DNA of 64,000 bases from Roseomonas sp. (GTDB lineage Bacteria > Pseudomonadota > Alphaproteobacteria > Acetobacterales > Acetobacteraceae), in the NCBI GenBank assembly GCA_020249505.1, contig JADCFN010000011.1:32065-96064 (forward strand). The letters run 5' to 3'. The notes under the pieces are model-generated. The model was not told the origin of the DNA, did no database searches, and worked only from the letters and a program-made list of their open reading frames with translations. The position numbers and the translations under genes were made by a program. Positions 8,981 through 17,377 of the stretch are shown piece after piece (the stretch's first letter is position 1; each line of letters starts with the position of its first letter).

Positions 8981-10117
8981 ATGGAATTGCCGCTGCACGG
9001 CATGCGCGTGATTGAAGTGGGTCAGGCTTTGGCGGGCCCCCTCGCCGGCGTCATCATGGCCGATATGGGTGCCGATGTGATCAAGGTGGAAAAGCCCGAT
9101 GGTGGCGATGATGCGCGCGCCTGGGGTCCTCCCTTCGGGCCGGATGGTGAAACCTCGCTCTATTTCCACGGGCAGAATCGCAACAAGCGTTCCATCACGC
9201 TTGATCTGAAAAAGCCCGAGGATGTCGAAGCCCTGCACAAGCTGGTGGAGACCGCTGATGTGCTGATCCAGAATCTGCGCCCTGGCGTGGTGGATGAAAT
9301 CGGCATCGGGCCGGAAGCGATGCTCAAGCGCCATCCGCGTTTGGTTTATTGTTCGATCTGGGCTTTTGGCCATGAAGGGCCGATGCGGTTAAAACCCGGC
9401 TTTGATCCGCTGCTGCAAGCCTATGGCGCCATGATGTCTGTCACGGGCCGGCCAGAAGACCCGCCGACTTTTTGCGGCGCTTCCATCAATGACAAGGCGA
9501 CGGGTATGTTCTGCGTAATTGGCGCCTTGGCGGCACTCCGTCAGCGCGATCGCACCGGCAAGGGCAGCCTGGTGGATACATCACTGTTTGAAACCGCAGT
9601 TCATTGGGTGGAAGGCCATGTGAATAATCACGTGGCGAGTGGCGATATCCCAAAGCGCCACGGCACGGGTGGCGCGGTAATTGTGCCCTATCAGGTGTTT
9701 GATACCGCTGATCGGCCGCTTTGCCTTGCGGCCGGTAATGATCGGCTTTGGGCGCGCTGCGCCAAGGTTTTGGGGCATCCGGAATGGGCAAGCGATGTGC
9801 GTTTCGCGACCGGCCCCGCCCGTGTGCGCAACAAGGCAGCACTTTCGCCTTTGATTGCGGATGCGCTGCGCCTGCAGCCGCGCGATCATTGGCTGGCCGC
9901 GCTGGAAGCTGCTGGTGTGCCGAGCGGCCCGGTAAATGACATTGCGGAGCTTGCGGCGAGCCCGCAATTCGCTGCCATGAACATGATGCAGGCCCTGCCG
10001 GAAGGCGGCCCGAGCGTGGTTGGTTTGCCGATTTCCTTCAATCGTCGCCGGCCTTTGTCGCGCCGCCCAGCGCCACGCATCGGCCAGCATAATCAGGAGA
10101 TTTTGGGCCGCCCCTGA
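8981..10117 (+). CDS. CaiB/BaiF family (class III) CoA-transferase
   Basis: 378 aa class III CoA-transferase, the family of formyl-CoA:oxalate and carnitine CoA-transferases. Seen: N-terminal GMRVIEVGQALAGPLAGVIMADMGADVIKVE, the NKRSITLDLKKPE segment, and GKGSLVDTSLFE, where Asp199 is the expected nucleophile that forms the acyl-aspartyl intermediate. The fold is an interlocked dimer. GGGAGGAA precedes the ATG. Coupled to the GMC gene immediately upstream, it probably activates the carboxylate produced there. Donor and acceptor acids cannot be read from sequence. Confidence 0.92.
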   Translation: MELPLHGMRVIEVGQALAGPLAGVIMADMGADVIKVEKPDGGDDARAWGPPFGPDGETSLYFHGQNRNKRSITLDLKKPEDVEALHKLVETADVLIQNLRPGVVDEIGIGPEAMLKRHPRLVYCSIWAFGHEGPMRLKPGFDPLLQAYGAMMSVTGRPEDPPTFCGASINDKATGMFCVIGALAALRQRDRTGKGSLVDTSLFETAVHWVEGHVNNHVASGDIPKRHGTGGAVIVPYQVFDTADRPLCLAAGNDRLWARCAKVLGHPEWASDVRFATGPARVRNKAALSPLIADALRLQPRDHWLAALEAAGVPSGPVNDIAELAASPQFAAMNMMQALPEGGPSVVGLPISFNRRRPLSRRPAPRIGQHNQEILGRP

Positions 10118-10191
10118 CGCAGCCCAAACACCCTGGACTCTAAGGGGGGTCCGCGATACCAGCCTTGCAACAAGCAAAGGCGGAGTCCCCC

Positions 10192-11007
10192 ATGCCCCTT
10201 CCCAGCCGTTACTGGCAAGACCTCACCTGGCCGGATTTCCGCGCCCTTCCCGCCAATACCGTCGCGGTTTTGCCCGTCGGTGCTATTGAACAACACGGGC
10301 CGCATCTGCCGGTGGCGGTGGATACCGCAATCAATCAGGGCATTGTCGCGCGCACGCTGAAAGTCATTCCGGATGATCTGCCGGTGCTGATGCTGCCAAC
10401 GCAAGCCGTGGCGCTTTCGGTGGAGCATTTGCGCTTCCCCGGCACCATCACCACCAGCGCGGAAACCTTGATGGCGCTGGTCTGCGATATCGGCGCATCG
10501 GTCGCGCGCGCGGGCGTGAAACGGCTGGTGTTTTTGAATAGCCATGGCGGCAATGTCTCGGCGCTTGATATCGCTGCGCGGCGGTTGCGCATCCAGCACG
10601 GGCTTTTCGTGGTGAATGCCATGTGGGCGCGCATGGGCAAACCTGACGCGTTGCGAGACCCTGTGGAAGCGCGTTTCGGCATTCATGCCGGGCGCGATGA
10701 AACGGCGGTGATGCTGGCGCTGCGGCCTGATCTGGTACGCATGGATAAGGCGCGGAATTTCGTCAGCCGCTGGCAGAGCGTTTCCGTTGATACGCCTAGC
10801 CTGGCGCCTGATGCCGGCGCACCACTGGCCTGGCAGGCGCAGGATCTTGGGCCTGCCGGCGCTGTCGGTAATGCTTCGGCCGCCACGGTTGAAATTGGCG
10901 AAGCGCTGCTGGATCACGCCGCGCAACGCATGGCAGCACTTTGGCAGCAGGTTGCCGGCATGGATGTTTCCATGTGGCTCGATGGAGAACCCAATCCCGA
11001 TGCCTGA
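10192..11007 (+). CDS. creatininase family protein
   Basis: 271 aa amidohydrolase of the creatininase superfamily. Metal ligands are visible in VGAIEQHGPHLPVAVDTAIN (Glu33, His35, Asp44), in FLNSHGGN, and in the later GIHAGRDETAVM glutamate. Members hydrolyse creatinine to creatine, but the family also includes formamidopyrimidine deformylases and peptide-maturation enzymes, so creatinine is only one possibility. An upstream in-frame extension exists; the ATG at 10192 is chosen because GGCGGAG lies just before it and the protein then begins at the usual family position. It overlaps the next gene by eight bases. Confidence 0.88.
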   Translation: MPLPSRYWQDLTWPDFRALPANTVAVLPVGAIEQHGPHLPVAVDTAINQGIVARTLKVIPDDLPVLMLPTQAVALSVEHLRFPGTITTSAETLMALVCDIGASVARAGVKRLVFLNSHGGNVSALDIAARRLRIQHGLFVVNAMWARMGKPDALRDPVEARFGIHAGRDETAVMLALRPDLVRMDKARNFVSRWQSVSVDTPSLAPDAGAPLAWQAQDLGPAGAVGNASAATVEIGEALLDHAAQRMAALWQQVAGMDVSMWLDGEPNPDA

Positions 11008-12361
11008 TATTGATGCCTTCACCGCCGAACTGGCCGGGGTTGAACAATCCACCGATGCGGCGCTGCTGCGCCAGAAAAGCCGCGACTTCTACTGGTATAG
11101 CCCCATCCTGAAGCGCCAATTGGATGGCAAGCGCGCCGATATCTGGCTGCGCCCGCAGAACGAAGATGAAGTGATGCGCATCCTGAACGCTGCGCGCCGC
11201 CATGGCGTGCCGATCACGGTGCGCGGTGGGGCGACGGGCAATTACGGTCAATGCGTGCCGCTGAATGCTGGCGCGGTATTGGATACCACGGCGATGACAG
11301 CACCCATCGCGCTGAAGGATGGCGTGCTGGAAGCCGAAGCCGGCGCGCGCATGATTGATCTTGACCTTTGGGCGCGTGAACGCGGGTGGGAGCTGCGGCT
11401 TTGGCCCAGCACCAAACGCACCGCGACCATTGCGGGTTTTGTCGCTGGTGGCGGTGCGGGCGTTGGCGGCATCAGCCATGGCACCATGCGCGAACGCGGC
11501 AATTTGCTCGGTGTGCGTGTCGCGACATTACAAGACCCGTCAGCGCTGCTTGATCTGGAAGGTGATGCGGCTAATCCGGTTAATCGCACCTATGGCACCA
11601 CGGGCGTGATTACGCGGGTGCGGCTGCCGCTGACGCCGGCGCAGGATTGGCGCGATATTGCGGTGGTGTTTTCGGATTTCGCGGCTGCGGGGCGGTTTGC
11701 ACTGGCGCTCGCTTTCGCTGATGGCATCGCCAAGAAAATGTGTGCCGTGTTTGATGCGCGCCTGCCGCCCTTCTTCCGTGCCATCGCGGATGTAGTGCCC
11801 GCCGATCATGCCTTAGCTTTGGTGATGGTGGCACCTTCTGGCCTGGTTGCACTGCGCGATATGGCGCGCGAACATGGCGGGCGGATTGTCGCGGATCAGG
11901 ATACGGTGGCTGCAGAACGCGACCCGGAAGCAACGCCTTTCTATGAGTATTGCTGGAACCACACCACGCTGCAGGTGCTGAAGCGCGATCGTGGCGTGAC
12001 TTATCTGCAATGCCGCTTCCCTTTTGAAGGTACTTTGGAATCGGTCGAGAAAGTGCGCGCTGCCTTCCCGGATGAGGTTTGGATGCACACGGAATGCGTG
12101 CGCTTTGGCGGGCGCACCACCATGACCGCCCTGCCTGTCATTCGCTGGAAGGATGATGCGCGGCTTGCTGAAATCATGGCCGGTTTTGAAGCGGCGGGCG
12201 CGGGCATTGCCAATCCGCATGTCTTCACCATTGAAGAAGGCTCCGGCTATCGCCGCGTGCCTGGCGATCAACTTGGCTTTAAGCGCCGCGTTGATCCGCT
12301 GGGGCTGTTCAATCCCGGCAAAATGAAAAGCTTCGATGAACCAGAAAGTGACGCCGCATGA
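11000..12361 (+). CDS. FAD-linked oxidase (PCMH type), first of a tandem pair
   Basis: 453 aa flavin oxidase with a GlcD-like architecture. The FAD-binding PCMH domain includes PITVRGGATGNYGQ (RGGATGNYGQ at 75-84) and the STKRTATIAGFVAGG segment; the C-terminal part ends in DPLGLFNPGKM, as in FAD-linked oxidase C domains. Start at 11000 is supported by GGAG about 11 bases upstream; an ATG at 10982 would add six residues. It overlaps the creatininase stop by eight bases and its own stop overlaps the next start (ATGA). The following gene is a clear paralogue sharing YSPxLKRQL, GNYGQ and STKRTATIAGFVAGG. Confidence 0.87.
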   Translation: MPDIDAFTAELAGVEQSTDAALLRQKSRDFYWYSPILKRQLDGKRADIWLRPQNEDEVMRILNAARRHGVPITVRGGATGNYGQCVPLNAGAVLDTTAMTAPIALKDGVLEAEAGARMIDLDLWARERGWELRLWPSTKRTATIAGFVAGGGAGVGGISHGTMRERGNLLGVRVATLQDPSALLDLEGDAANPVNRTYGTTGVITRVRLPLTPAQDWRDIAVVFSDFAAAGRFALALAFADGIAKKMCAVFDARLPPFFRAIADVVPADHALALVMVAPSGLVALRDMAREHGGRIVADQDTVAAERDPEATPFYEYCWNHTTLQVLKRDRGVTYLQCRFPFEGTLESVEKVRAAFPDEVWMHTECVRFGGRTTMTALPVIRWKDDARLAEIMAGFEAAGAGIANPHVFTIEEGSGYRRVPGDQLGFKRRVDPLGLFNPGKMKSFDEPESDAA

Positions 12362-13779
12362 CGCATGATGTTGCTGGCCTGATGGCCGCGCTGCCTGATA
12401 TCCATTGGGTGACGGATGCCGCGCTGGTACGCCAACGCAGCCGGGATTTCTTCTGGTATAGCCCCGTGCTGAAGCGCCAATTGAATGGCGTGAGCGCGGA
12501 TGTGGTGGCCGAAGCGCGTGATGAGGCTGATGTGGTGCGCATTCTTGCGGCCTGCCATGCGCGGCGCATTCCGGTGACGCCACGCGGGGCCGGCACCGGC
12601 AATTACGGCCAGGCCATGCCGCTGCAGGGCGGCGTGGTGTTGGATGTATCGGCGCTTGATAAGCTGCTTTGGGCCAAGCCCGGCATCATGCGCGCGCAAG
12701 CCGGCGCCAAGCTAATCGCCTTGGACGAACAAACGCGCCAGCAAGTGGGCGGCGAATTGCGCTTTCATCCTTCCACCAAACGCACCGCGACCATCGCGGG
12801 CTTTGTCGCGGGCGGTTCCGCGGGTGCCGGTTCCTGCATGTGGGGGTCCTTCCGGGAGCCTGGCAATGTGCTCGGGCTACGCGTGGTCACTATGGAAGCC
12901 ACGCCGCGTATTCTGGAATTGCGTGGCGGGGAGATTGAAAAAGCCAATCACGCCTATGGCACGAATGGCATCATCACGGAGGTCGAGATGCCCCTCGCCC
13001 CCGCCTATGATTGGGTGGATGTGATGATGGCCTTCCCAAGCTTCATGGAAGCCGCACGTTTTGCGGAAGCTGTCACGCTCGCTGATGGCATTGTGAAAAA
13101 GCTTGCGACAGTGGTCGCCGCGCCCGCGCCGCAGCAATATTTCCGCCATTTCGAAGGGCGCATTCCTTCGGGCATGAGTGTTGCGCTGCTGATGATCGCA
13201 GCCCCCTTCCTGGAAGCTTTTGAAGCGCTGAAGGCCAAGCATGGCGCGACGCAGGCGGAGATTTATCGCTGCCCCACGGAAGAAGCGGCAGTGCCACTTT
13301 ACGAACATTCCTGGAACCACACCACGCTGCAGGCGCTGAAGATTGATCGCGGCATTACCTATCTGCAAACGCTGTTCCCGCCGCCAGGCCACATGGCTTT
13401 GGTGGAGAAAATGGAAGCGCTGTTCGGTGATGAAGTACCGATGCATCTGGAATTTGTGCGCTTCGGTGGGCATGTCACCTGCTTCGGCCTGCAATTGGTG
13501 CGCTACACCAGCGAAGAACGCTTGGCCGAGATTATTCGCATCCATGAAGTCAATGCCTGCCCGGTCTTCAACCCGCATGCGTTTTCGCTTGAAGAAGGCG
13601 GCATGAAGCGCGTGGATGCGCGGCAATTGGCCTTCAAGAAGGAAGCCGATCCGCTCGGCCTGCTCAATCCCGGCAAGATGCTCGCCTGGGATGATCCGGA
13701 ATGGTCGCCCGATCGTCCGCGCACGCATTACATGTATGGCGACCCGGATGCGCCGGAAATTGAGGAAAAGCTGGAATAG
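12358..13779 (+). CDS. FAD-linked oxidase (PCMH type), second of a tandem pair
   Basis: 473 aa paralogue of the preceding gene, sharing FFWYSPVLKRQLNG near 31-44, RGAGTGNYGQ at 76-85, HPSTKRTATIAGFVAGGSAG, WNHTTLQALK and DPLGLLNPGKM. It carries a C-terminal extension of about 20 residues (WSPDRPRTHYMYGDPD) absent from the first copy. Overlapping ATGA translation and conserved interface-like segments suggest that the two proteins could form a hetero-oligomer, or act on successive substrates; neither is shown. Substrate could be a 2-hydroxy acid or an amine-derived alcohol. Confidence 0.87.
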   Translation: MTHDVAGLMAALPDIHWVTDAALVRQRSRDFFWYSPVLKRQLNGVSADVVAEARDEADVVRILAACHARRIPVTPRGAGTGNYGQAMPLQGGVVLDVSALDKLLWAKPGIMRAQAGAKLIALDEQTRQQVGGELRFHPSTKRTATIAGFVAGGSAGAGSCMWGSFREPGNVLGLRVVTMEATPRILELRGGEIEKANHAYGTNGIITEVEMPLAPAYDWVDVMMAFPSFMEAARFAEAVTLADGIVKKLATVVAAPAPQQYFRHFEGRIPSGMSVALLMIAAPFLEAFEALKAKHGATQAEIYRCPTEEAAVPLYEHSWNHTTLQALKIDRGITYLQTLFPPPGHMALVEKMEALFGDEVPMHLEFVRFGGHVTCFGLQLVRYTSEERLAEIIRIHEVNACPVFNPHAFSLEEGGMKRVDARQLAFKKEADPLGLLNPGKMLAWDDPEWSPDRPRTHYMYGDPDAPEIEEKLE

Positions 13780-13788
13780 GACATCGCC

Positions 13789-14370
13789 ATGCGGGTGCTG
13801 CTGATCCATTGCCATCCGCGGGCTGAGAGTTTTTCGGCAGCACTCCGCGACACAGCGCGACAAGCGCTGGAAGCCGCCGGGCATCACGTGGAATGCCGTG
13901 ATCTTTACGCGGAGGGCTTCGTGCCCGCGCTGAGTGATGCCGAGCATCGCGACTATCTGGACCCTGCAAGCCATCCGCCGGATGTCGCGGATCATGTCGC
14001 TTCGCTTCAACAAGCTGAGGCGCTACTGCTGGTCTATCCCACCTGGTGGTATGGGCTGCCGGCCATGCTGAAGGGCTGGTTTGATCGAATCTGGGCGCCG
14101 GGCGTTGCCTTCAAGCTTGGCGAAGGCGCGATTGAACCGCTGCTGACCAATATCAAGCGCATCGGCGTGGTGACGACCTATGGCTCACCCTTGTGGTTGT
14201 TATGGGTGATTGGCTGGCCGGACAAGAAACTCATCAATCGCGGCCTCAGGCGATTGTGCGCGCGCGGGTGCAGCGTAGAATGGCTGATGCTGACACGGAT
14301 GGATCAGCGCACCGCACCGCAACGCGCGGCGTTTCTGGCAAAGGTGAAGGCGCGGCTTGGCCGGTGGTAG
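13789..14370 (+). CDS. NAD(P)H dehydrogenase (quinone), flavodoxin-like fold
   Basis: 193 aa member of the MdaB/KefF/NQO1 family. The FMN/FAD-binding start LLIHCHPRAESFSAALRD and the YPTWWYGLPAMLKGWFDRIWAPGVAF block are diagnostic. Such enzymes pass two electrons from NAD(P)H to quinones. It follows the second FAD oxidase by nine bases and closes the creatininase-oxidase operon, where it may recycle a quinone used as electron acceptor; this is inferred from gene order. A dispersed hairpin repeat begins inside its stop codon. Confidence 0.88.
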   Translation: MRVLLIHCHPRAESFSAALRDTARQALEAAGHHVECRDLYAEGFVPALSDAEHRDYLDPASHPPDVADHVASLQQAEALLLVYPTWWYGLPAMLKGWFDRIWAPGVAFKLGEGAIEPLLTNIKRIGVVTTYGSPLWLLWVIGWPDKKLINRGLRRLCARGCSVEWLMLTRMDQRTAPQRAAFLAKVKARLGRW

Positions 14371-14422
14371 AGCATTTTCAAGCCAAGTGAGCTCACTTGG
14401 CGACTCGGAAAATACGATCAAA
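14370..14422 (+). repeat. 53 bp dispersed palindromic repeat, copy 1
   Basis: Starts GAGCATTTTCAAG, contains an 18 bp perfect palindrome (14383-14400, CCAAGTGAGCTCACTTGG), and ends with GGAAAATACGATCAAA, so the outer arms can also pair partly. Two near-identical copies in the opposite orientation lie at 59527-59579 and 59641-59692. This copy sits between two convergent genes and could act as a bidirectional terminator or mRNA-end stabiliser, but no U-tract follows the stem. Confidence 0.85.
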
Positions 14423-14425
14423 AAA

Positions 14426-15769
14426 TTACTCGAATAGATGATCCAATTCCCGCCAATCCGGCACTTCCGCATCCAGCACTTTGCCATGGCGCAGCACAAT
14501 CCGATCCGCTTGGGGGCGTGACAGAAATTCAGTCATGTGGCGCGCGCGGAAGAGGATAAGATCAGCCGGCGCACCGGGGCGGATCATGCCCGCCCCTTGC
14601 AGCCCCATCGCCGCGGCAGGGCGCGCACCGACGGAAAGCGGCCAGTCACCATAGGGGTGATCCAGATGCAGGATGCGCGTCGCTTCGCGTATCACCTCCA
14701 CCATATCCAAATCGCCATAGGCATAGAAAGGATCACGCGTATTGTCTGACGCAAGCGAAACAGACACGCCACCCGCCTGCATTTCATGCACCAGCGTCAC
14801 ACCGCGCCAGCGTGGCGTGCGCCCCGGCTCCCGGTCCTGCAGATACATATTGCACATGGGCAGCACCACAATCGAAACGCCCGCTTCGGCGCAAGCCTTG
14901 ATTGTTTCCAGTGCGAATTCATCTGTCTGGCGCGAAAGGGAACAGCAATGGCCGCATTGGATGCGCCCCTTGAAGCCGCGGCGCATCGCCGTCAGCGCAA
15001 TTTCGCGCAAGGCGCGCGCGCCGGTTTCCCCGCTTTCATCCACATGCAAATCCAGATCAAGCCCGCGCGCTTCGGCAAGCGCGAAGAAATGATCCAGCAT
15101 GGCGTGGAACTCAGGCGGAATATCATCATGAATGCCACCGGAAAGCCGCGTCACCATGCCCAAGACACCGCCCGATTCAGCAACGATATCGGCAAGCTGC
15201 GTGCCCTCTTCCCCGGCAAAGCGATCAAGCGGCGCGATGGAGGAAGCCTGCAAGGTGATGCGCCCCGCCCAATCATCACGCAGCTGGCGGAACATACGCC
15301 AGGCCTTGGGCGCATGGGGCATGTAGCTATCCAGATGGGTGCGCACCGCAACCGTGCCATGGGCGTAAGCGGCACGCAGCGCGAATTCAGCGCGTGCACG
15401 CATATCGGCTTCAGACCAATTCACATCGCGATCCGCCATCACGGTAGTAAGCGCACCGAAGAAGCTGCCATCCGGATTGGCGGCGCGTTGCCAGATATGG
15501 CCCTTATCCAAATGGGTATGCGCATCCAGCATGCCGGGCCATACCTGCCCACCATCCAGGGAAACCCCATCCGGCGCAGAGCCAAGCGGCGCGATGGCGG
15601 CGATGCGCCCCTGTTCAATGCGCAGATCAAACCGCGCGATGCCATCACGGTCCAAGGGTAGCGGCCCGGCGCCTTCCAGCACCGCAGCCGGGGCGCGGAC
15701 ATCACGCAGCCAAAAATCGTTGCCCACGCCGGTCAAGGCCGCGCGGGTTATTGCCATGGCGCTGCTCAT
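14426..15769 (-). CDS. cytosine deaminase-like amidohydrolase
   Basis: 447 aa metal-dependent amidohydrolase of the CodA / N-isopropylammelide group. Motifs in order: GMLDAHTHLDKG (HTH at 84-86), LDLHVDESGE, QCGHCCSLS and SLASDNTRDPFYAYGDLD, the SDN(T/V)RD block being characteristic of cytosine deaminases. The reaction expected is deamination of cytosine or a related cyclic amidine (the family also includes creatinine deaminases). It is the last gene of a four-gene ABC importer operon, its start overlapping the permease stop (ATGA), so its substrate is probably what the importer brings in. Confidence 0.88.
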   Translation of the reverse strand: MSSAMAITRAALTGVGNDFWLRDVRAPAAVLEGAGPLPLDRDGIARFDLRIEQGRIAAIAPLGSAPDGVSLDGGQVWPGMLDAHTHLDKGHIWQRAANPDGSFFGALTTVMADRDVNWSEADMRARAEFALRAAYAHGTVAVRTHLDSYMPHAPKAWRMFRQLRDDWAGRITLQASSIAPLDRFAGEEGTQLADIVAESGGVLGMVTRLSGGIHDDIPPEFHAMLDHFFALAEARGLDLDLHVDESGETGARALREIALTAMRRGFKGRIQCGHCCSLSRQTDEFALETIKACAEAGVSIVVLPMCNMYLQDREPGRTPRWRGVTLVHEMQAGGVSVSLASDNTRDPFYAYGDLDMVEVIREATRILHLDHPYGDWPLSVGARPAAAMGLQGAGMIRPGAPADLILFRARHMTEFLSRPQADRIVLRHGKVLDAEVPDWRELDHLFE

Positions 15770-16599
15770 CGCCGATCCCCCCTGCCCATCGCGCTTTCAT
15801 GCCAATGGCGCAGCAGCAAATGCGTGAGCAAGCTGAGCGCCAGGAAAATCGCAATCCCCGTGGTGGAAACCAGCACAAGTGCGGCGAACATACGCGGGAT
15901 TTGCAACTGATACCCTGCTTCCAGAATGCGATAAGCCAATCCCGAAGCACTGCCCCCCGTGCCCGCGACAAACTCCGCAACAATGGCGCCAATCAGCGCA
16001 AGCCCGCCGGAAATGCGCAACCCCGCGAGGAAGTAAGGGAGCGCAGATGGCAGCAGCAGGCGCGTCAATACCTGCCACCGAGAAGCACGATACAGCTTGA
16101 ACAAATCCTTCAAATTATGGTCGGCTGAGTTCAAGCCGACGGTCGTATTCGACAGGATCGGAAAGAAGGCGACAATCCAGGCGCAAATCAGCAGGGAAAT
16201 GGCGATATCATCCACCCAAATGATGATCAGCGGCGCAATCGCCACAATGGGGGTGACTTGCAGGATGACCGCGAAGGGAAATAGCGACAATTCAATGATG
16301 CGCGATTGCGCAAAAAGAATGGCCAGCACCAGCCCCAAAATCGCTGCAACCGAAAGTGCAAGGAAGGTGATCTTCAGCGTGATCAGCAGCGATACTGAAA
16401 GCGATCCCCAATCGCGCAGCAACGTCTGCCAAATCGCAATCGGCCCTGGCAGGATATAGGGCGGGATTTCGCGCACCCGCACCATCATCTCCCACCCGCC
16501 CAGGAACAGCAGCGCGAGCAGCGTGGGCGCCAAAATGCGCAGCCAGGGGCCTTCCATGAAGCCACCGGTCGCGGGTGATGCTGCCGTGCTTTCACTCAT
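15766..16599 (-). CDS. ABC transporter permease, SsuC/TauC type
   Basis: 277 aa inner-membrane permease with about six hydrophobic helices and the cytoplasmic coupling-loop region LKDLFKLYRASRWQVLTRLLLPSALPYFLAGLRIS, typical of nitrate/sulfonate/pyrimidine importers. The ATG at 16599 is preferred over an upstream start because a G-rich ribosome binding site lies just before it and the residues ahead look non-homologous. It overlaps the ATPase stop by eight bases. It works with the ATPase at 16592 and the receptor at 17374. Confidence 0.9.
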   Translation of the reverse strand: MSESTAASPATGGFMEGPWLRILAPTLLALLFLGGWEMMVRVREIPPYILPGPIAIWQTLLRDWGSLSVSLLITLKITFLALSVAAILGLVLAILFAQSRIIELSLFPFAVILQVTPIVAIAPLIIIWVDDIAISLLICAWIVAFFPILSNTTVGLNSADHNLKDLFKLYRASRWQVLTRLLLPSALPYFLAGLRISGGLALIGAIVAEFVAGTGGSASGLAYRILEAGYQLQIPRMFAALVLVSTTGIAIFLALSLLTHLLLRHWHESAMGRGDRR

Positions 16600-17377
16600 G
16601 TGCGCCCCCCATGGCAGAAGAAAGCGCCAGGGATACCGTGCGGCATTGCGCGGCATATTCAGGGGATGTGCGGAATTCTTCGCCCCGTTCCGTGGGCGCG
16701 GTGATGCGCACTTCCTCTGCTATGCGGCCCGGGCGTGGGGCCATCACCACAATGCGGTCCGCCAGATAGACGCTTTCAAAGACTGAATGGGTCACGAAAA
16801 TCACCGTAAAACGCTCCTGCGCCCAAAGCTTCACCAGATCATTGTTCAGCCGAAAGCGCGTGATTTCATCCAAAGCCGCGAAGGGTTCATCCATCAGCAG
16901 AATGCGCGGGCGCGTCACAAGGGCGCGCGCGATGGAAACGCGCATGCGCATGCCGCCCGAAAGCGCGCGCGGATAGGCTTTCTCAAACCCTTTCAGATCC
17001 ACGCGGGCAATCCATTCTGCAGCGCGCTCTTCAGCTTCGCGCCGCTTCATGCCGGCCAATTCCAAAGGTAACGCCACATTGCGGATCACGCTGGCCCAGG
17101 GCATCAGGGTTGGTTCCTGAAATACAAAGCCGATATCGCGTTCTGCCTCTCCGCCCGCATCACGCATGGCGGTCGGCCATTCCATGGTCCCGCCACTCGG
17201 CGCGGTCAGCCCCGAAATCAGGCGCAGCAGTGTGGATTTGCCGCAACCGGAAGGCCCCAGAAGGGCAATGAAATCCCCGGGCATGATTGTCAGATCAATG
17301 CCATCCAACGCCAGGGTTCCCGTCGCGTAGCGCTTGGAAACCCCGGTGAGCGAAAGCAGCGGGCGCCGAGGGCTCAA
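16592..17377 (-). CDS. ABC transporter ATP-binding protein, SsuB/TauB type
   Basis: 261 aa ATPase. Walker A GPSGCGKS at 41-48, Q-loop in FVFQEPTLMPW, signature LSGGM at 139-143, Walker B ILLMDE at about 159-164 and the switch His in FVTHSVFES. The start is TTG at 17377, giving a TTGA overlap with the stop of the receptor gene; no ATG lies in a suitable place. It energises the permease of the same operon. Confidence 0.92.
   Translation of the reverse strand: MSPRRPLLSLTGVSKRYATGTLALDGIDLTIMPGDFIALLGPSGCGKSTLLRLISGLTAPSGGTMEWPTAMRDAGGEAERDIGFVFQEPTLMPWASVIRNVALPLELAGMKRREAEERAAEWIARVDLKGFEKAYPRALSGGMRMRVSIARALVTRPRILLMDEPFAALDEITRFRLNNDLVKLWAQERFTVIFVTHSVFESVYLADRIVVMAPRPGRIAEEVRITAPTERGEEFRTSPEYAAQCRTVSLALSSAMGGAHE

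Noticed and set aside
10787..10999. Open frame extending the first FAD oxidase upstream
   Set aside because: It overlaps the creatininase coding sequence; the ATG at 11000 has a ribosome binding site and starts the family homology.
14401..14425. Intrinsic terminator after the quinone reductase gene
   Set aside because: The hairpin is followed by A-rich rather than T-rich sequence on the plus strand, and the element recurs as a dispersed repeat.
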